DNA of 64,000 nt from an uncultured Bacteroidales bacterium (GCA_903837605.1 CAILVF010000045.1:1-64000); one strand, 5' to 3'. Shown: positions 44,401 to 54,539, counted from the stretch's first letter. Numbers and translations are program-made. Notes: generated by a model not told the origin, from the sequence alone.

Positions 44401-45354
44401 TCATTTTCTTGCAAGCACTGCTTTTACCGCACTGACCACATCAGGGGTGTCGAGACCGAACTTCTTCATAAGTTCTTCGGGTGTTCCGCTTTCGCCAAAA
44501 GTATCCTGAACGGCCACCATTTCGACGGGCACCGGGTATTTTCTCGCAAGCAGCTGGGCTATGCTGTCGCCGAGCCCGCCGTTCATCTGATGTTCTTCGC
44601 AGGTAACAGCACACCCGGTCTTATTTACAGAAGCCAGAACCGCTTCCTCATCCAGGGGTTTTATAGTATGAATATTGATGACTTCGGATGAGATCCCCTG
44701 TTCCTCCAGCATTCGGCAGGCTTCAAGCGCCTTCCATACCAGGTGGCCTGTCGCAAAGATGCTCACATCACTGCCTTCATTGAACAGCAGGGCTTTGCCG
44801 ATTTCAAACTTCTGGCCGGCCGGAGTAAAATTGGGAACCTTTGGACGGCCAAACCGGAGGTAAACCGGTCCCTTATGATAGCAAACTGCCAGGGTGGCTG
44901 CCCTGGTCTGGTTGAAATCGCAGGGGTTGATCACGGTCATATTGGGCAGCATCTTCATCATGCCAAGATCTTCCAGGTTCTGGTGGGTGGCCCCGTCCTC
45001 GCCCAGGGTGATGCCTGCATGTGAGGCACATATCTTCACGTTCTTCTCAGAGTAGGCGACCGATTGCCTTATCTGGTCATACACCCTGCCGGTCGAAAAA
45101 TTAGCAAAGGTGCCGGTAAACGGTATCTTCCCTCCTATGGTCAATCCTGAGGCTATGCAGATCATGTTTGCTTCGGCTATCCCGGTCTGGATAAACCGTT
45201 CGGGAAACTCTTTTGCAAAGGCTTCAAGTTTCATTGAAGGAGTAAGATCGGCACAAAGAACCACCACCTCTGGGTTTGTCCTGCCAAGTTCAAGCATCGC
45301 TTCCCCAAAACCCGAGCGGGTATCTTTGGAACCGGAATTGGTATATTGAGTCAT
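44401..45354 (-). CDS. Transketolase, C-terminal subunit
   Basis: The 317-residue protein is the pyrimidine-binding/C-terminal half of a split transketolase (GMMKMLPNMTVINPCD; FAKEFPERFIQTGIAEANMI; EHQMNGGLGDSI). It works with the N-terminal subunit at 46858-47703 in the pentose phosphate pathway. A VWA gene lies between the two halves. Confidence 0.93.
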   Translation of the reverse strand: MTQYTNSGSKDTRSGFGEAMLELGRTNPEVVVLCADLTPSMKLEAFAKEFPERFIQTGIAEANMICIASGLTIGGKIPFTGTFANFSTGRVYDQIRQSVAYSEKNVKICASHAGITLGEDGATHQNLEDLGMMKMLPNMTVINPCDFNQTRAATLAVCYHKGPVYLRFGRPKVPNFTPAGQKFEIGKALLFNEGSDVSIFATGHLVWKALEACRMLEEQGISSEVINIHTIKPLDEEAVLASVNKTGCAVTCEEHQMNGGLGDSIAQLLARKYPVPVEMVAVQDTFGESGTPEELMKKFGLDTPDVVSAVKAVLARK

Positions 45355-45385
45355 AATTCGTTTTGTTTTTTCTCCTTAATTCTGC

Positions 45386-45417
45386 TCACCAGTCACTATT
45401 CACTGTTCACTATTCAC
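45386..45417. repeat. CACTATTCAC/CACTGTTCAC repeat
   Basis: Three tandem degenerate copies of the unit (TCACTATTCACTGTTCACTATTCAC) lie just past the stop of the VWA gene. A similar run occurs at 58945-58978 after the aminotransferase gene. Confidence 0.5.
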
Positions 45418-45418
45418 T

Positions 45419-46852
45419 TTAATTCGAATACATCTTCACGTTGGTCGTTTGTCCTGATTCCACTTTAAATGACTTTTCTTCGGTATAGGATGATGAATTT
45501 GAATATTTCGGCCTGAATACCACCCTGTAATTTCCCGGTTGCAGGTAAAGTGTTTCCTGCTGCTGCTGGTTGTCTTTGAGGTTGTATACCCAGCTAAGCC
45601 CTTTTTTATCTTCTGTATAAAGGCTGCCGTACCCGTTGGTTGCCCTTTGAATGACGGCAATCCCCGGAGTGGGTATTTCCACAAATGTGGTATGGCTCTG
45701 GGTAACATCCACATCTTTCACAAGGATCCTGGGCAAACAAAGTATTTCGATATCATATTTTCCGACGATGTACTTCTCAACCTGGTCGAACTGCTGAACG
45801 TTGAGAGTCTGGGGCTGGCCTGCTTTCCTGATGATACAGGGCAAATATTTCAGGGTGGCATTCCCGCCTGCTTTAAAAGTGAGGTAGCCCTGGGGGGCGT
45901 CAATCCCAATGATTGTATGCTTTCCGGGGGTAAGTTTCACCGAATCTTTCCTTACCTCCGGGATAGTGTGGACAATTATATTGTATGTGGCAAGGGGATC
46001 CACGTCGAGGGTATCGGGAAGCCCCTTTGCATTGAGGGAATGGATGAAATTATATTTGATCAGGCCGCTCCTGGTATCATAAAAAGTCATTGCAACATTG
46101 GTTTCGGTAGGTTCGTCATTCTGGTCGAGCAGATTGACCTGCATTGTGGTGGGATTAAGGGTACGGCTTATGATTACTTTCAGGGCATTCGTAAATTCCT
46201 TTTCGCTGCTGGCGTCAAAATATGTGCCGACACACTCAAACTGGTCTTTGAAATTTTTCCCCAGCCCAACAATAAACGGTTTGAGTGCGATCCCTTTCTG
46301 CTGCAGTTCGGCCGAAGCGGCACAGGGGTCCCCCCCGCATTCCTCCAGTCCGTCGGTGATTAGGATAATTACATTGCGGCAGTGGTCACATGGTGTAAAA
46401 TCCTTCGCCGAGAGTGAGAGGGAATATGCAATAGGCGTAGTGCCGTTAGGGCTTATGACCTTCAACACATGTTTGATCCTGGCAATATTATCCTTTGCAA
46501 AAGGGACTTCGAGTTTTGAATCGTTGCAATCCTGGGGCGGAAAAGGTTTTTGATGACCGTAAACCCTGAGCGCCAGCTCAAGGTCGGGGATATAGCGCAG
46601 GCTGTCAAGCAGCCCCGAGAGAAGGCGGGTGGCGATGTTGAACTTGGTATCGCTTTGCCATCTCCCGTACATGCTCTGGGATGCATCAAAAACAAATAAA
46701 ATACGTGTGACAGGCTTGGGTTTTTCAGGTTCCTTCCTGGCCTGCCCGAATGCAACATGAAATGAAACAAGCATGCAGAACAGCATGAAGATCTCTACCG
46801 TCCTTTTCAGAACCTGCCTCAGGATATGGTTTTCTTTTGCTTTCGGTTGCAT
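45419..46852 (-). CDS. VWA-domain envelope protein inside a split transketolase operon
   Basis: The 477-residue protein has an N-terminal signal/membrane segment (FMLFCMLVSFHVAFG, about 22-36), then a von Willebrand A domain with the metal-site motif DASQS (56-60) and LITDGLEECGG. The C-terminal half is beta-rich (repeated strands such as KLTPGKHTIIGIDAP). VWA proteins bind partners through the metal site. Partner and function unknown. It starts 5 bases after the N-subunit gene stop and ends 64 bases before the C-subunit gene. Confidence 0.8.
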   Translation of the reverse strand: MQPKAKENHILRQVLKRTVEIFMLFCMLVSFHVAFGQARKEPEKPKPVTRILFVFDASQSMYGRWQSDTKFNIATRLLSGLLDSLRYIPDLELALRVYGHQKPFPPQDCNDSKLEVPFAKDNIARIKHVLKVISPNGTTPIAYSLSLSAKDFTPCDHCRNVIILITDGLEECGGDPCAASAELQQKGIALKPFIVGLGKNFKDQFECVGTYFDASSEKEFTNALKVIISRTLNPTTMQVNLLDQNDEPTETNVAMTFYDTRSGLIKYNFIHSLNAKGLPDTLDVDPLATYNIIVHTIPEVRKDSVKLTPGKHTIIGIDAPQGYLTFKAGGNATLKYLPCIIRKAGQPQTLNVQQFDQVEKYIVGKYDIEILCLPRILVKDVDVTQSHTTFVEIPTPGIAVIQRATNGYGSLYTEDKKGLSWVYNLKDNQQQQETLYLQPGNYRVVFRPKYSNSSSYTEEKSFKVESGQTTNVKMYSN

Positions 46853-46857
46853 TGCAA

Positions 46858-47703
46858 TTAATAATCACCCAGGGTTTCCTGCAGCTGGCTTAATGCCCTC
46901 GCTGCCTGTTCATTTGTAGGAGGGACCCCATGCCATTCATGGTTATCCGTCATAAAATCCACCCCGGAACCCATATGCGTATGCATAATGATCACATTGG
47001 GTTTTCCCTTCCCTGTTAAGGACTTCACCCTATTGAGAACGTTCAATACTTCTTCAATATTATTGCCGTCCATTTCGGTGACCTCCCATCCAAAGGCTTC
47101 AAATTTGGCTCTCAGGTTTCCGAGGGGCATCACTTTATCAACAGGGCCGTCGATCTGTTGTCCGTTGTAATCTATTACTGCAATGAGGTTGTCGATCTTT
47201 TTCGCAGGTGCAAACATAAGGGCTTCCCAGTTCGAGCCTTCCTCAAGTTCCCCGTCTCCGCACAGAGTATAAACCAGGCGTTTGTCGCCGTTCATTTTTT
47301 TTGCAATGGCGGCTCCTATTGAAACCGAAAGACCCTGACCCAGCGAACCTGAAGCCATCCTCACCCCCGGAAGTTTTTCGAAAGTTGAAGGGTGCCCCTG
47401 GAGACGGCTGCCGAGTTTACGGAGAGTGCCTAATTCAGGGACCGGGAAGAACCCATACCTTGCCAGTACGCTGTACCATGCAGGGCAGACATGCCCGTTT
47501 GAAAGGAAGAAAAGATCCTCATCTTTCCCGTCCATGTCAAATTTCCCGGGATCGGGGCGCATTATTTCAAAGTACAAAACCGTAAGAAAGTCGGCTACCC
47601 CAAGTGATCCTCCGGGATGACCCGAGGCGGCCCCGTTGATCATTCGTATAATATCCCTTCTGACTTGTGTGGCAATTCGCTGCAGTTCTTCTGTTGTAGG
47701 CAT
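46858..47703 (-). CDS. Transketolase, N-terminal subunit
   Basis: The 281-residue protein is the thiamine-diphosphate half: GHPGGSLGVADFL (start), GDGELEEGSNWEA and INDYNGQQ-like IDYNGQQIDGPVD. It forms an active enzyme with the C-subunit (44401-45354). A TAnnTTTG promoter lies at 47733-47740. Confidence 0.93.
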   Translation of the reverse strand: MPTTEELQRIATQVRRDIIRMINGAASGHPGGSLGVADFLTVLYFEIMRPDPGKFDMDGKDEDLFFLSNGHVCPAWYSVLARYGFFPVPELGTLRKLGSRLQGHPSTFEKLPGVRMASGSLGQGLSVSIGAAIAKKMNGDKRLVYTLCGDGELEEGSNWEALMFAPAKKIDNLIAVIDYNGQQIDGPVDKVMPLGNLRAKFEAFGWEVTEMDGNNIEEVLNVLNRVKSLTGKGKPNVIIMHTHMGSGVDFMTDNHEWHGVPPTNEQAARALSQLQETLGDY

Positions 47704-47732
47704 CTCGATAAGTTAATTTGGCTTATTCCGGT

Positions 47733-47740
47733 CAAAGATA
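47733..47740 (-). promoter_or_regulatory. TAnnTTTG -7 promoter motif for the transketolase N gene
   Basis: TATCTTTG on the minus strand, 30 bases before the start. Confidence 0.5.
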
Positions 47741-47862
47741 TGGGAATCCAATCTGCAAGCCGGGTTGATGTTAATAAAATTGGATAAGATTTAAAGTATC
47801 CCACGGCATTTTTAACTTCTTTTGTTTCGCCCGTTCTGCAGGGCATTAATTTTGAGATTATC

Positions 47863-50781
47863 ATGAAACACCTGATCTTTTTCCTGGCATTATTTTTCCT
47901 GACGGGCCCGCTTATACAGGCACAGGGGATACCGAGGTCCGACAGCCTTTGGGCCGATTCGGTCTTCAGGAAACTCACTCCCGAGGAGAAGATCGCCCAG
48001 TTGTTCATCATCAGGGCCTATTCTTATAAGGATTCGACATACAGGGACAGCCTTTCTGGGGTCGTTTTAAAAAACCAGCCCGGGGGCATTTGTTTCTTCA
48101 AGGGGATGCCTTTTGCCCAGGCCGTTTTTACCAACAGGCTGCAGAAGATAAGCAAGGTTCCCCTGCTTATCTCGATCGATGCTGAATGGGGCCTCGGTAT
48201 GAGGCTCGACAGTGCGACCGCTTTCCCCAGGCCGATAACCCTCGGGGCCATTTCAAACGACACACTGATCTACCAGGTTGCAGCAAGGATAGCTGCGGAT
48301 TGCAGGCGGCTCGGCATCCAGATCAACTTCGCACCCGTGGCCGACATTAACTGCAACCCTGATAACCCTGTAATCAATTTCAGGTCGTTTGGCGAAAACA
48401 AATACCGGGTCTCGGCCAAAAGCCTGCAATATATGCGTGGATTGCAGGACAACGGCGTTATGGCCGTTGCCAAACATTTCCCAGGCCATGGAGATACTGA
48501 TTCCGACTCACACCTGACCCTGCCGGTAATAAGACATACCAGGGAGAGAATGGACAGTGTTGAACTTTTCCCATTTAAAACATTGATAAACAATGGCATA
48601 AAAGGTATTATGATTGCCCATCTTTACCTTCCATGCTATGATTCCTCGCTGAATGCCGCTTCCACCCTTTCGAAGCCTGTTGTAACCCGGCTCCTGAAAG
48701 AGGACCTCGGGTTCAGGGGATTTGTGATCACCGATGCCCTGGACATGCAGGGTGTTATAAAATACTTCAAGCCGGGCGAGATTGAGTTGAAAGCCCTGCA
48801 GGCCGGCAATGACATACTTCTTCTTCCCAAGCAGGTGGAGGAAGCTATCAGGGTCATCAAAGCGGCTGCCGACAGCAATCTTTTCCCCTGGGCGGAGATT
48901 GACAGGAGATGTTTCAGGATATTGATGCTAAAAAGCGGCCTGGGAGCAAGCAACAAACCTGTGAGCACCCAGAACCTGTATAGTGACCTGAACACAAGAG
49001 CATCGCTGGCATTGCAGAAAGAAGGCTTCGCCTCGGCCCTGACGGTGGTAAAAAACGAGCTCGGGCTCATTCCATTGATCTCCCTTGACAAAAGGCATAT
49101 TGCGTACCTTGGGATAGGCGACAGGCCCGGCATGGAGTTCTCAGAAGCTTTAAACTCATACGCAAAGGTGAACCCGTTCTTCCTTCCCAGGAAGTTCAGC
49201 AGGACCGAAAAGGACAGTGTGATTGGCATGCTGAAGAATTTCGATGTTATAATCATAGGCCTTCACAATATGACCGGTTACCCTGCCGACAGTTTCAACC
49301 TCTCGAAACAAACCCTGAACCTGGCCGATACCCTGTCGAAGATCAGCAGGACTGTATTAGTGGTTTTTGGAAATCCCTATTCTTTAAGCCTTCTTCCAAA
49401 ACCCGTTAAAACTGAATCTATTCTGGTCGCATACCAGGATTTTCCCGTGACCCGGCTGCTTGCCGCCGAGGTGCTTTTCGGCGGGATCAGTTCCCAGGGC
49501 CACCTTCCTGTCAGCCCGGCGGGCTTCAGGTATGGTACCGGAGAGGAAACGGATAAAACAAGGATCTCCTTTGCGATGCCCGAAGAGACAGGGTTAACTG
49601 AAGCATCGCTGGGGATTATCGATTCTCTTGCCCTGGACGGGATAGCAAAGGGAGCATACCCCGGATGCGAGGTGTTGCTTGCAAAAAACGGCAAAGTATT
49701 TTATAACAAGGCATTTGGCCATCCGCAGTATAACGATACGATCAGTGTGAACACAAACGATTTATACGACATTGCATCGGTAACCAAAATAGCCGCCACC
49801 ACCCTGGCCGTCATGAAACTGTTTGACCAGGATAAACTAAGCGTTGATGACAGCCTTGGAAAATTCCTGCCTTACCTGGCCGGGTCAAATAAATCGGCTT
49901 TGATCATACGCGATGTCATGACCCACCAGGCGGGCCTGCAGTCATGGATCCCTTTTTACAAATCGCATATCAGCCCCGGGGGGCTAAATGAAAAAGTTTT
50001 CAGCAGGGATTCAGGCTCGGTCTTTCCTTCAAAAGTGGCCGACAGCCTGTTTATCAGCAAGGCCTGGCAGGATACAGTCTACCGGCAGATCGCCAGGTCG
50101 CCCCTGGGGGAAAAAGGGAAATACCTTTACAGCGATCTTGGGTTTTACCTTCTAAGGCAGGTCGTGGAAAGGATAAGCGGGAAACCTTTTGATATGTACC
50201 TGGATGAAACCTTTTACGGCCCGCTGGGGCTGCATCATACATGTTTCAATCCGTACAAACGGTTTGCAAGGGGCATGATCATGCCTACCGAGAACGATAC
50301 AGAATTCCGCCACCAGCTTATCAGGGGTTATGTTCACGACCCTGGTGCTGCAATGCTCGGGGGCATTTCGGGGCATGCCGGCCTGTTCACCAATGCCCTT
50401 GAACTGGGAGTTATCATGCAGATGCTCATGAACCAGGGCACTTACGGGGGGAAGCAGTTCTTTTCCCCGTCAACGGTAAGGACTTTCACAAGCTGCCAGT
50501 TCCCGGGCAGCGGGAACCGAAGGGCCCTGGGATTCGACAAGCCCCTGCGGAACTATAAACCCGACAGTCCCACATGCGAGGGGGCTTCACAGGAAAGCTA
50601 TGGGCATAGCGGGTTTACAGGGACTTATACCTGGGCCGACCCTGCGAACGGGCTGGTATATGTTTTTCTCTCCAACCGTGTCTGCCCCTCGACAGCAAAC
50701 CAGAAACTCAGGGATATGAACATCCGCACAAATATTCAGCAAGCTGCATATGATCTCTTTGAAAAGTTTGGAGTCAAATAA
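47863..50781 (+). CDS. GH3 glycosidase-serine hydrolase fusion (NagZ-AmiE-like)
   Basis: A 972-residue secreted protein (signal peptide MKHLIFFLALFFLTGPLIQA). Residues about 30-355 form a GH3 N-terminal domain with KHFPGHGDTDSDSH (about 203-216, the NagZ signature), followed by a GH3 C-terminal-like domain (390-550). Residues 580-965 are a beta-lactamase-fold serine hydrolase: SVTK (S about 639), YSD in the YxN position, HSGFTG near 914. In Bacillus the same two activities are separate neighbours (NagZ and AmiE). It probably trims peptidoglycan fragments outside the cytosol. Confidence 0.88.
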   Translation: MKHLIFFLALFFLTGPLIQAQGIPRSDSLWADSVFRKLTPEEKIAQLFIIRAYSYKDSTYRDSLSGVVLKNQPGGICFFKGMPFAQAVFTNRLQKISKVPLLISIDAEWGLGMRLDSATAFPRPITLGAISNDTLIYQVAARIAADCRRLGIQINFAPVADINCNPDNPVINFRSFGENKYRVSAKSLQYMRGLQDNGVMAVAKHFPGHGDTDSDSHLTLPVIRHTRERMDSVELFPFKTLINNGIKGIMIAHLYLPCYDSSLNAASTLSKPVVTRLLKEDLGFRGFVITDALDMQGVIKYFKPGEIELKALQAGNDILLLPKQVEEAIRVIKAAADSNLFPWAEIDRRCFRILMLKSGLGASNKPVSTQNLYSDLNTRASLALQKEGFASALTVVKNELGLIPLISLDKRHIAYLGIGDRPGMEFSEALNSYAKVNPFFLPRKFSRTEKDSVIGMLKNFDVIIIGLHNMTGYPADSFNLSKQTLNLADTLSKISRTVLVVFGNPYSLSLLPKPVKTESILVAYQDFPVTRLLAAEVLFGGISSQGHLPVSPAGFRYGTGEETDKTRISFAMPEETGLTEASLGIIDSLALDGIAKGAYPGCEVLLAKNGKVFYNKAFGHPQYNDTISVNTNDLYDIASVTKIAATTLAVMKLFDQDKLSVDDSLGKFLPYLAGSNKSALIIRDVMTHQAGLQSWIPFYKSHISPGGLNEKVFSRDSGSVFPSKVADSLFISKAWQDTVYRQIARSPLGEKGKYLYSDLGFYLLRQVVERISGKPFDMYLDETFYGPLGLHHTCFNPYKRFARGMIMPTENDTEFRHQLIRGYVHDPGAAMLGGISGHAGLFTNALELGVIMQMLMNQGTYGGKQFFSPSTVRTFTSCQFPGSGNRRALGFDKPLRNYKPDSPTCEGASQESYGHSGFTGTYTWADPANGLVYVFLSNRVCPSTANQKLRDMNIRTNIQQAAYDLFEKFGVK

Positions 50782-50782
50782 T

Positions 50783-50790
50783 TAACTTTG
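50783..50790 (+). promoter_or_regulatory. TAnnTTTG -7 promoter motif
   Basis: TAACTTTG directly after the GH3 fusion stop, 28 bases before the membrane protein gene at 50819. Confidence 0.5.
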
Positions 50791-50818
50791 CACGCAAACC
50801 AAAAAACCAAAACCGAAG

Positions 50819-51643
50819 ATGAAAAAATACCAAACCGCTTTGATCTGGCTGTTTGCCTTCCTTTTTACGGCAGGCCTTGCCGTTTATCAGAAAATGACAG
50901 GGCCCACCTACCCTATCCGGAGCAGGCTGCAGCTTGAGTCGGGACTGATCAAATATAAACTTCCGCGTTCGGGTGAGTGCGGGCAGGACATGCCGGTAAA
51001 GATCACGGTTGCCGACACTTCGGTGCATGGCATATTCACTTATAAAAGGTATAAAAGCAATGACGAGTGGACATCTGTCCCCATGATCCGCCAGGAAGGC
51101 GAACTTGTGTCGATGATCCCGATGCAGCCGGCGGCAGGCAAGGTTTCATACAAGGTAGCCCTTGTGAAAAACAGCCGGACTTATCCCCTGAACGATGATC
51201 ACGAGGTGGTGCTGAGGTTCAAAGGCAGTGTTCCCCTGCTTGTTTTGATTTTACATATCATCGCGATATTCGGGGCCATGCTGCTTTCGACAGTGACCTG
51301 CCTTCAGGCAATATTCAAAGGTAAATTCGTACTACGCTATATCTGGCTGACGGTGATCTTTTTCTTCGCAGGCGGACTCATTCTGGGCCCCATTGTTCAG
51401 AAATACGCTTTTGACGCCTACTGGACCGGATGGCCGTTCGGGCATGACCTTACCGACAACAAAACGTTTGTGGGACTGGTCTTCTGGATCATCGCACTGG
51501 TAGTGCAGTACTTTAAACCAGGCAACAGGTCATGGCCGGTGATAGCGGGTATTGTGTTCCTGGTCGTCTTCCTGATCCCTCACAGCGCACTTGGTTCGGA
51601 GATAGATTATACCAAGCAGGCCCCGGTGCAGCAGGGCAAATAG
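50819..51643 (+). CDS. Membrane protein of unknown function
   Basis: A 274-residue protein with an N-terminal anchor (ALIWLFAFLFTAGLAVYQ), a periplasmic beta domain (about 30-140, containing IKYKLPRSGECGQDMPVKI) and four or five C-terminal spans (LLVLILHIIAIFGAMLL; LTVIFFFAGGLILGPI; GLVFWIIALVVQ; IAGIVFLVVFLIP). I do not recognise the family; the final spans carry a WTGWPFGHDLTDNK loop. Its promoter (50783-50790) shows it is expressed on its own. Confidence 0.7.
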   Translation: MKKYQTALIWLFAFLFTAGLAVYQKMTGPTYPIRSRLQLESGLIKYKLPRSGECGQDMPVKITVADTSVHGIFTYKRYKSNDEWTSVPMIRQEGELVSMIPMQPAAGKVSYKVALVKNSRTYPLNDDHEVVLRFKGSVPLLVLILHIIAIFGAMLLSTVTCLQAIFKGKFVLRYIWLTVIFFFAGGLILGPIVQKYAFDAYWTGWPFGHDLTDNKTFVGLVFWIIALVVQYFKPGNRSWPVIAGIVFLVVFLIPHSALGSEIDYTKQAPVQQGK

Positions 51644-51665
51644 GAAAAAAAGTTCAGGTTACAAA

Positions 51666-53732
51666 TCAGGATTTTTTCTTGTCAATCCTGATCCTTGCAT
51701 CTACTGCAAGGATTATTTCTCCTTTCCCGAGCAGCGGGTTGAAGTCGAGTTCAACAATTTCGGGGGCAGCTTCCAGCAGGGATGAAAGACGTACAAGAAT
51801 ACCGGCAAAAGCTTCTTCGCTTATACCTTTTTGCCCCCTCACACCCTGGATTATTTTATAGCTTTTCAGGTTGCGGATCATCGTTAAGGCTTCGTCCTTT
51901 GAGAGGGGGGAAAGGCCGGCCGATACATCTTTGAGCACTTCTATAAAGATGCCGCCCATACCGCAGAGTATCATATGCCCGAATTTAGGCTCATATTTTG
52001 CCCCTGCAAACAGTTCGGTGCCCGAAAGCATCGGCTGGACAAGCACTGCGGTAGTGTCTTTGACCGTAATCATCCGGTCAAATTCAGCCATCACGGCTGC
52101 CTGGTCTTTTATATTCAGCATCACACCACCCACATCAGATTTATGAACCGGGCCAACGACTTTCATCACAACCGGGAACCCAAGCCTCGCTGCCGCTTTT
52201 GCAGCGTCTTCCCTGGTTGTTACAACAGCTTCGCCTGCCCGGGGAATGCCGCAGGCATCCATCAGGGTCTGTATAGCTGCAGGCGGAAGGTAACCGTCGG
52301 TCGCAGCATCTATTATATTACGGATCACATCGGTTCTCACAGGTGGAAGTTCCGGCTCGGCGGGAGCAGGCCCGGGAGTATAATAGACCCTTGAGAGTGC
52401 TTTTCCGAAGGTCACTTCATCGGGGAAAAACGTCTTCCCTCTTTGAATAAAATCTGAGATTTCAGCACTGGCTGTCATTACGGAAGGGAGGATGGGAAAG
52501 ATCGGTTTGCGGGATGTCATCATTTTTTCATCGATGACCTTGTATACATCAAATACTTCAGTAAGGCCCGGGGTGCCGAAGATCACTGCCATACCGTCAA
52601 TCTCATTGAATTTTTTATCACAATAGTCAATGATGGTCCCCAGCTGTTCGGCTGTTCCCGTAGCCAGGAAATCAATGGGATTGGCAACCGATGAACCCGG
52701 GAAAAGCTTTGCAAGCAGTTCTTTTGCCGAATTATCTTCGATGCGCGGAACCGACAGTCCGTGGTTCGATAAGGCATCGGTAAGCATCACGGCAGGACCG
52801 CCGGCATGGGTGATAACAGCTATATTTTTCCCTTTCAGCGGGGGATACATGAAAACCGAAGCGACACTGATCAGGTCCTCGCGCCCATAGCAACGTACTA
52901 TCCCGGCTTTGCGGAATAAGGTATCCACCGCCACGTCGGGGCTGGCAAGGGCGCCGGTATGCGATGAAGCAGCCCTGCTCCCGGCTTCCGAAGATCCGGC
53001 TTTGACAGCGGCAATGCGGCAACCTTTCCGTATCAGCGAAGAAGCGTGCTTCAATAGCATTTGGGGTTTCGAGATATTTTCCAGGTACAGAAGTTTTACC
53101 CTTGAACTCTTCTCCGGGTCAAAACTTTCGTCGAGAAAGGCAAGAATTTCCTCGGCTCCAACCTGGGCGCTGTTGCCAACCGAGAAGACGTTTGCAAAAG
53201 TAAGTCCGTTCGGTATCCCTGCTTCCATGATGAAGCAGGCCGTGGCCCCTGAACCCGAGATAAAGTCACAACCCCTGGGATCGAGTTTCGGGATAGGTTT
53301 TGTGAAAATCCCGGCATAATCAGGAGTAAGGACCCCGATACAATTCGGTCCGATTAAAGTGCCGTTTACATGATTGACAATAGAAACCAGCTTATCTTCC
53401 AGCTCCTTTCCTTCATGGCTTTCCTCGCTGAAACCGGCTGAGAGTATAATAAACGCCCTTGTATTTTTCTGAAAGGCCAGCAGCCCCACAGTTTCAGGAA
53501 TGAATTTGGCTGCAATGGCAATTATAGCCAGGTCCACATCGGGCAGCTGTGAAGGATCCTGGTAACACCTGATCCCCTGAACTTCCGATTCTTTGAGGTT
53601 TGTAACATAAAGCCGGCCCTTGAACCTGCTTTCAATAAGGTTTCTCAGTATGGCACCGCCAGGTTTATGCGTGTCATTGGATCCTCCGACAACAACGATA
53701 CTTTCGGGATGCAGCAGTGATTTGTTAAGCAT
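51666..53732 (-). CDS. ADP-forming acetate/acyl-CoA synthetase, fused subunits
   Basis: The 688-residue protein joins the two subunits of ADP-forming acyl-CoA synthetase. It has an N-terminal CoA-binding domain (PESIVVVGGSNDTHKPGG), a succinyl-CoA-ligase-like part with the phosphohistidine loop ASSHTGALASPD (about 252-263), and a C-terminal ATP-grasp domain (about 475-688, e.g. FPVVMKVVGPVHKSDVGGVM). It makes ATP while turning acetyl-CoA to acetate, an energy route of fermenters. Confidence 0.92.
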   Translation of the reverse strand: MLNKSLLHPESIVVVGGSNDTHKPGGAILRNLIESRFKGRLYVTNLKESEVQGIRCYQDPSQLPDVDLAIIAIAAKFIPETVGLLAFQKNTRAFIILSAGFSEESHEGKELEDKLVSIVNHVNGTLIGPNCIGVLTPDYAGIFTKPIPKLDPRGCDFISGSGATACFIMEAGIPNGLTFANVFSVGNSAQVGAEEILAFLDESFDPEKSSRVKLLYLENISKPQMLLKHASSLIRKGCRIAAVKAGSSEAGSRAASSHTGALASPDVAVDTLFRKAGIVRCYGREDLISVASVFMYPPLKGKNIAVITHAGGPAVMLTDALSNHGLSVPRIEDNSAKELLAKLFPGSSVANPIDFLATGTAEQLGTIIDYCDKKFNEIDGMAVIFGTPGLTEVFDVYKVIDEKMMTSRKPIFPILPSVMTASAEISDFIQRGKTFFPDEVTFGKALSRVYYTPGPAPAEPELPPVRTDVIRNIIDAATDGYLPPAAIQTLMDACGIPRAGEAVVTTREDAAKAAARLGFPVVMKVVGPVHKSDVGGVMLNIKDQAAVMAEFDRMITVKDTTAVLVQPMLSGTELFAGAKYEPKFGHMILCGMGGIFIEVLKDVSAGLSPLSKDEALTMIRNLKSYKIIQGVRGQKGISEEAFAGILVRLSSLLEAAPEIVELDFNPLLGKGEIILAVDARIRIDKKKS

Positions 53733-53740
53733 ATGGAGTG

Positions 53741-54499
53741 TTATAGGAATTTGACAAAGGGGATAAATGCCGCGGTGCTCTTCTTATATTCTTCCCAATC
53801 GGGCCGGCCCTCGTATTTTTTCTCCAGCATGGGAACACCTGAAACAAAGCGCAGCAGGATTGTGATCATGAGCGGGCTGATAAGGGTCATCCAGCCGTTC
53901 GGCAGGTTCATGGCATAACAGCCAAAACCCCACCATACAAGGGCTTCCCCGAAATAATTAGGATGGCGGCTCATTTCCCAAAGGCCCGAAGTAATTATCT
54001 TTCCCTGGTTCCCGGGCTTCTTTTTAAAGCTCATCAGCTGGTAATCGGCAACAGCTTCAAACAAAAAACCGATGCCGAATAAAACCAAACCCAGGGTATC
54101 CCAGAAACCAAGCGGTTCTTTAGAATAAAAATTTATATAATATACAGGCGAGGCTATGATGAACATAAAAAAGCCCTGTAATAAAAAAATCTGGACATAG
54201 CTTCTCAGGATGAAAAATTTCCAGGTTTCCCTCCATTGCCGGTACCTGAAGTCCTCTCCTTTGCCCCGGTTCCTTAAAAAAACATGCACCGAAAGCCTGA
54301 TCCCCCATAAAGCAACAAGGAAAGTAACTATCCACTTGCGAAAATCAGGTTCCGTATCCTGGATAAAGGAATAGATTGCTATCAGTATAAAACCCAGGCC
54401 CCAGAAAATGTCAACGATGGAATTGTCTTTTGCGATCAGTGCGAGCACAAAAACAAAGGACATGTATATCAATATCAGCAGAGCGATTTCTGTAAACAT
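53741..54499 (-). CDS. DUF1295 (steroid 5-alpha-reductase-like) membrane protein
   Basis: A 252-residue, about 6-span protein with the DUF1295 motif GLWEMSRHPNYFGEALVWWG, typical of the isoprenylcysteine methyltransferase/5-alpha-reductase fold. Reaction unknown. It starts 33 bases past its TAnnTTTG motif (54532-54539) and ends 8 bases before the acyl-CoA synthetase gene, forming a possible operon. Confidence 0.85.
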   Translation of the reverse strand: MFTEIALLILIYMSFVFVLALIAKDNSIVDIFWGLGFILIAIYSFIQDTEPDFRKWIVTFLVALWGIRLSVHVFLRNRGKGEDFRYRQWRETWKFFILRSYVQIFLLQGFFMFIIASPVYYINFYSKEPLGFWDTLGLVLFGIGFLFEAVADYQLMSFKKKPGNQGKIITSGLWEMSRHPNYFGEALVWWGFGCYAMNLPNGWMTLISPLMITILLRFVSGVPMLEKKYEGRPDWEEYKKSTAAFIPFVKFL

Positions 54500-54531
54500 A
54501 CCATCCTGTTTTAAGTGGAATTAAGCAGAAC

Positions 54532-54539
54532 CAAAGATA
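54532..54539 (-). promoter_or_regulatory. TAnnTTTG -7 promoter motif
   Basis: TATCTTTG on the minus strand before the DUF1295 gene. Confidence 0.5.
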
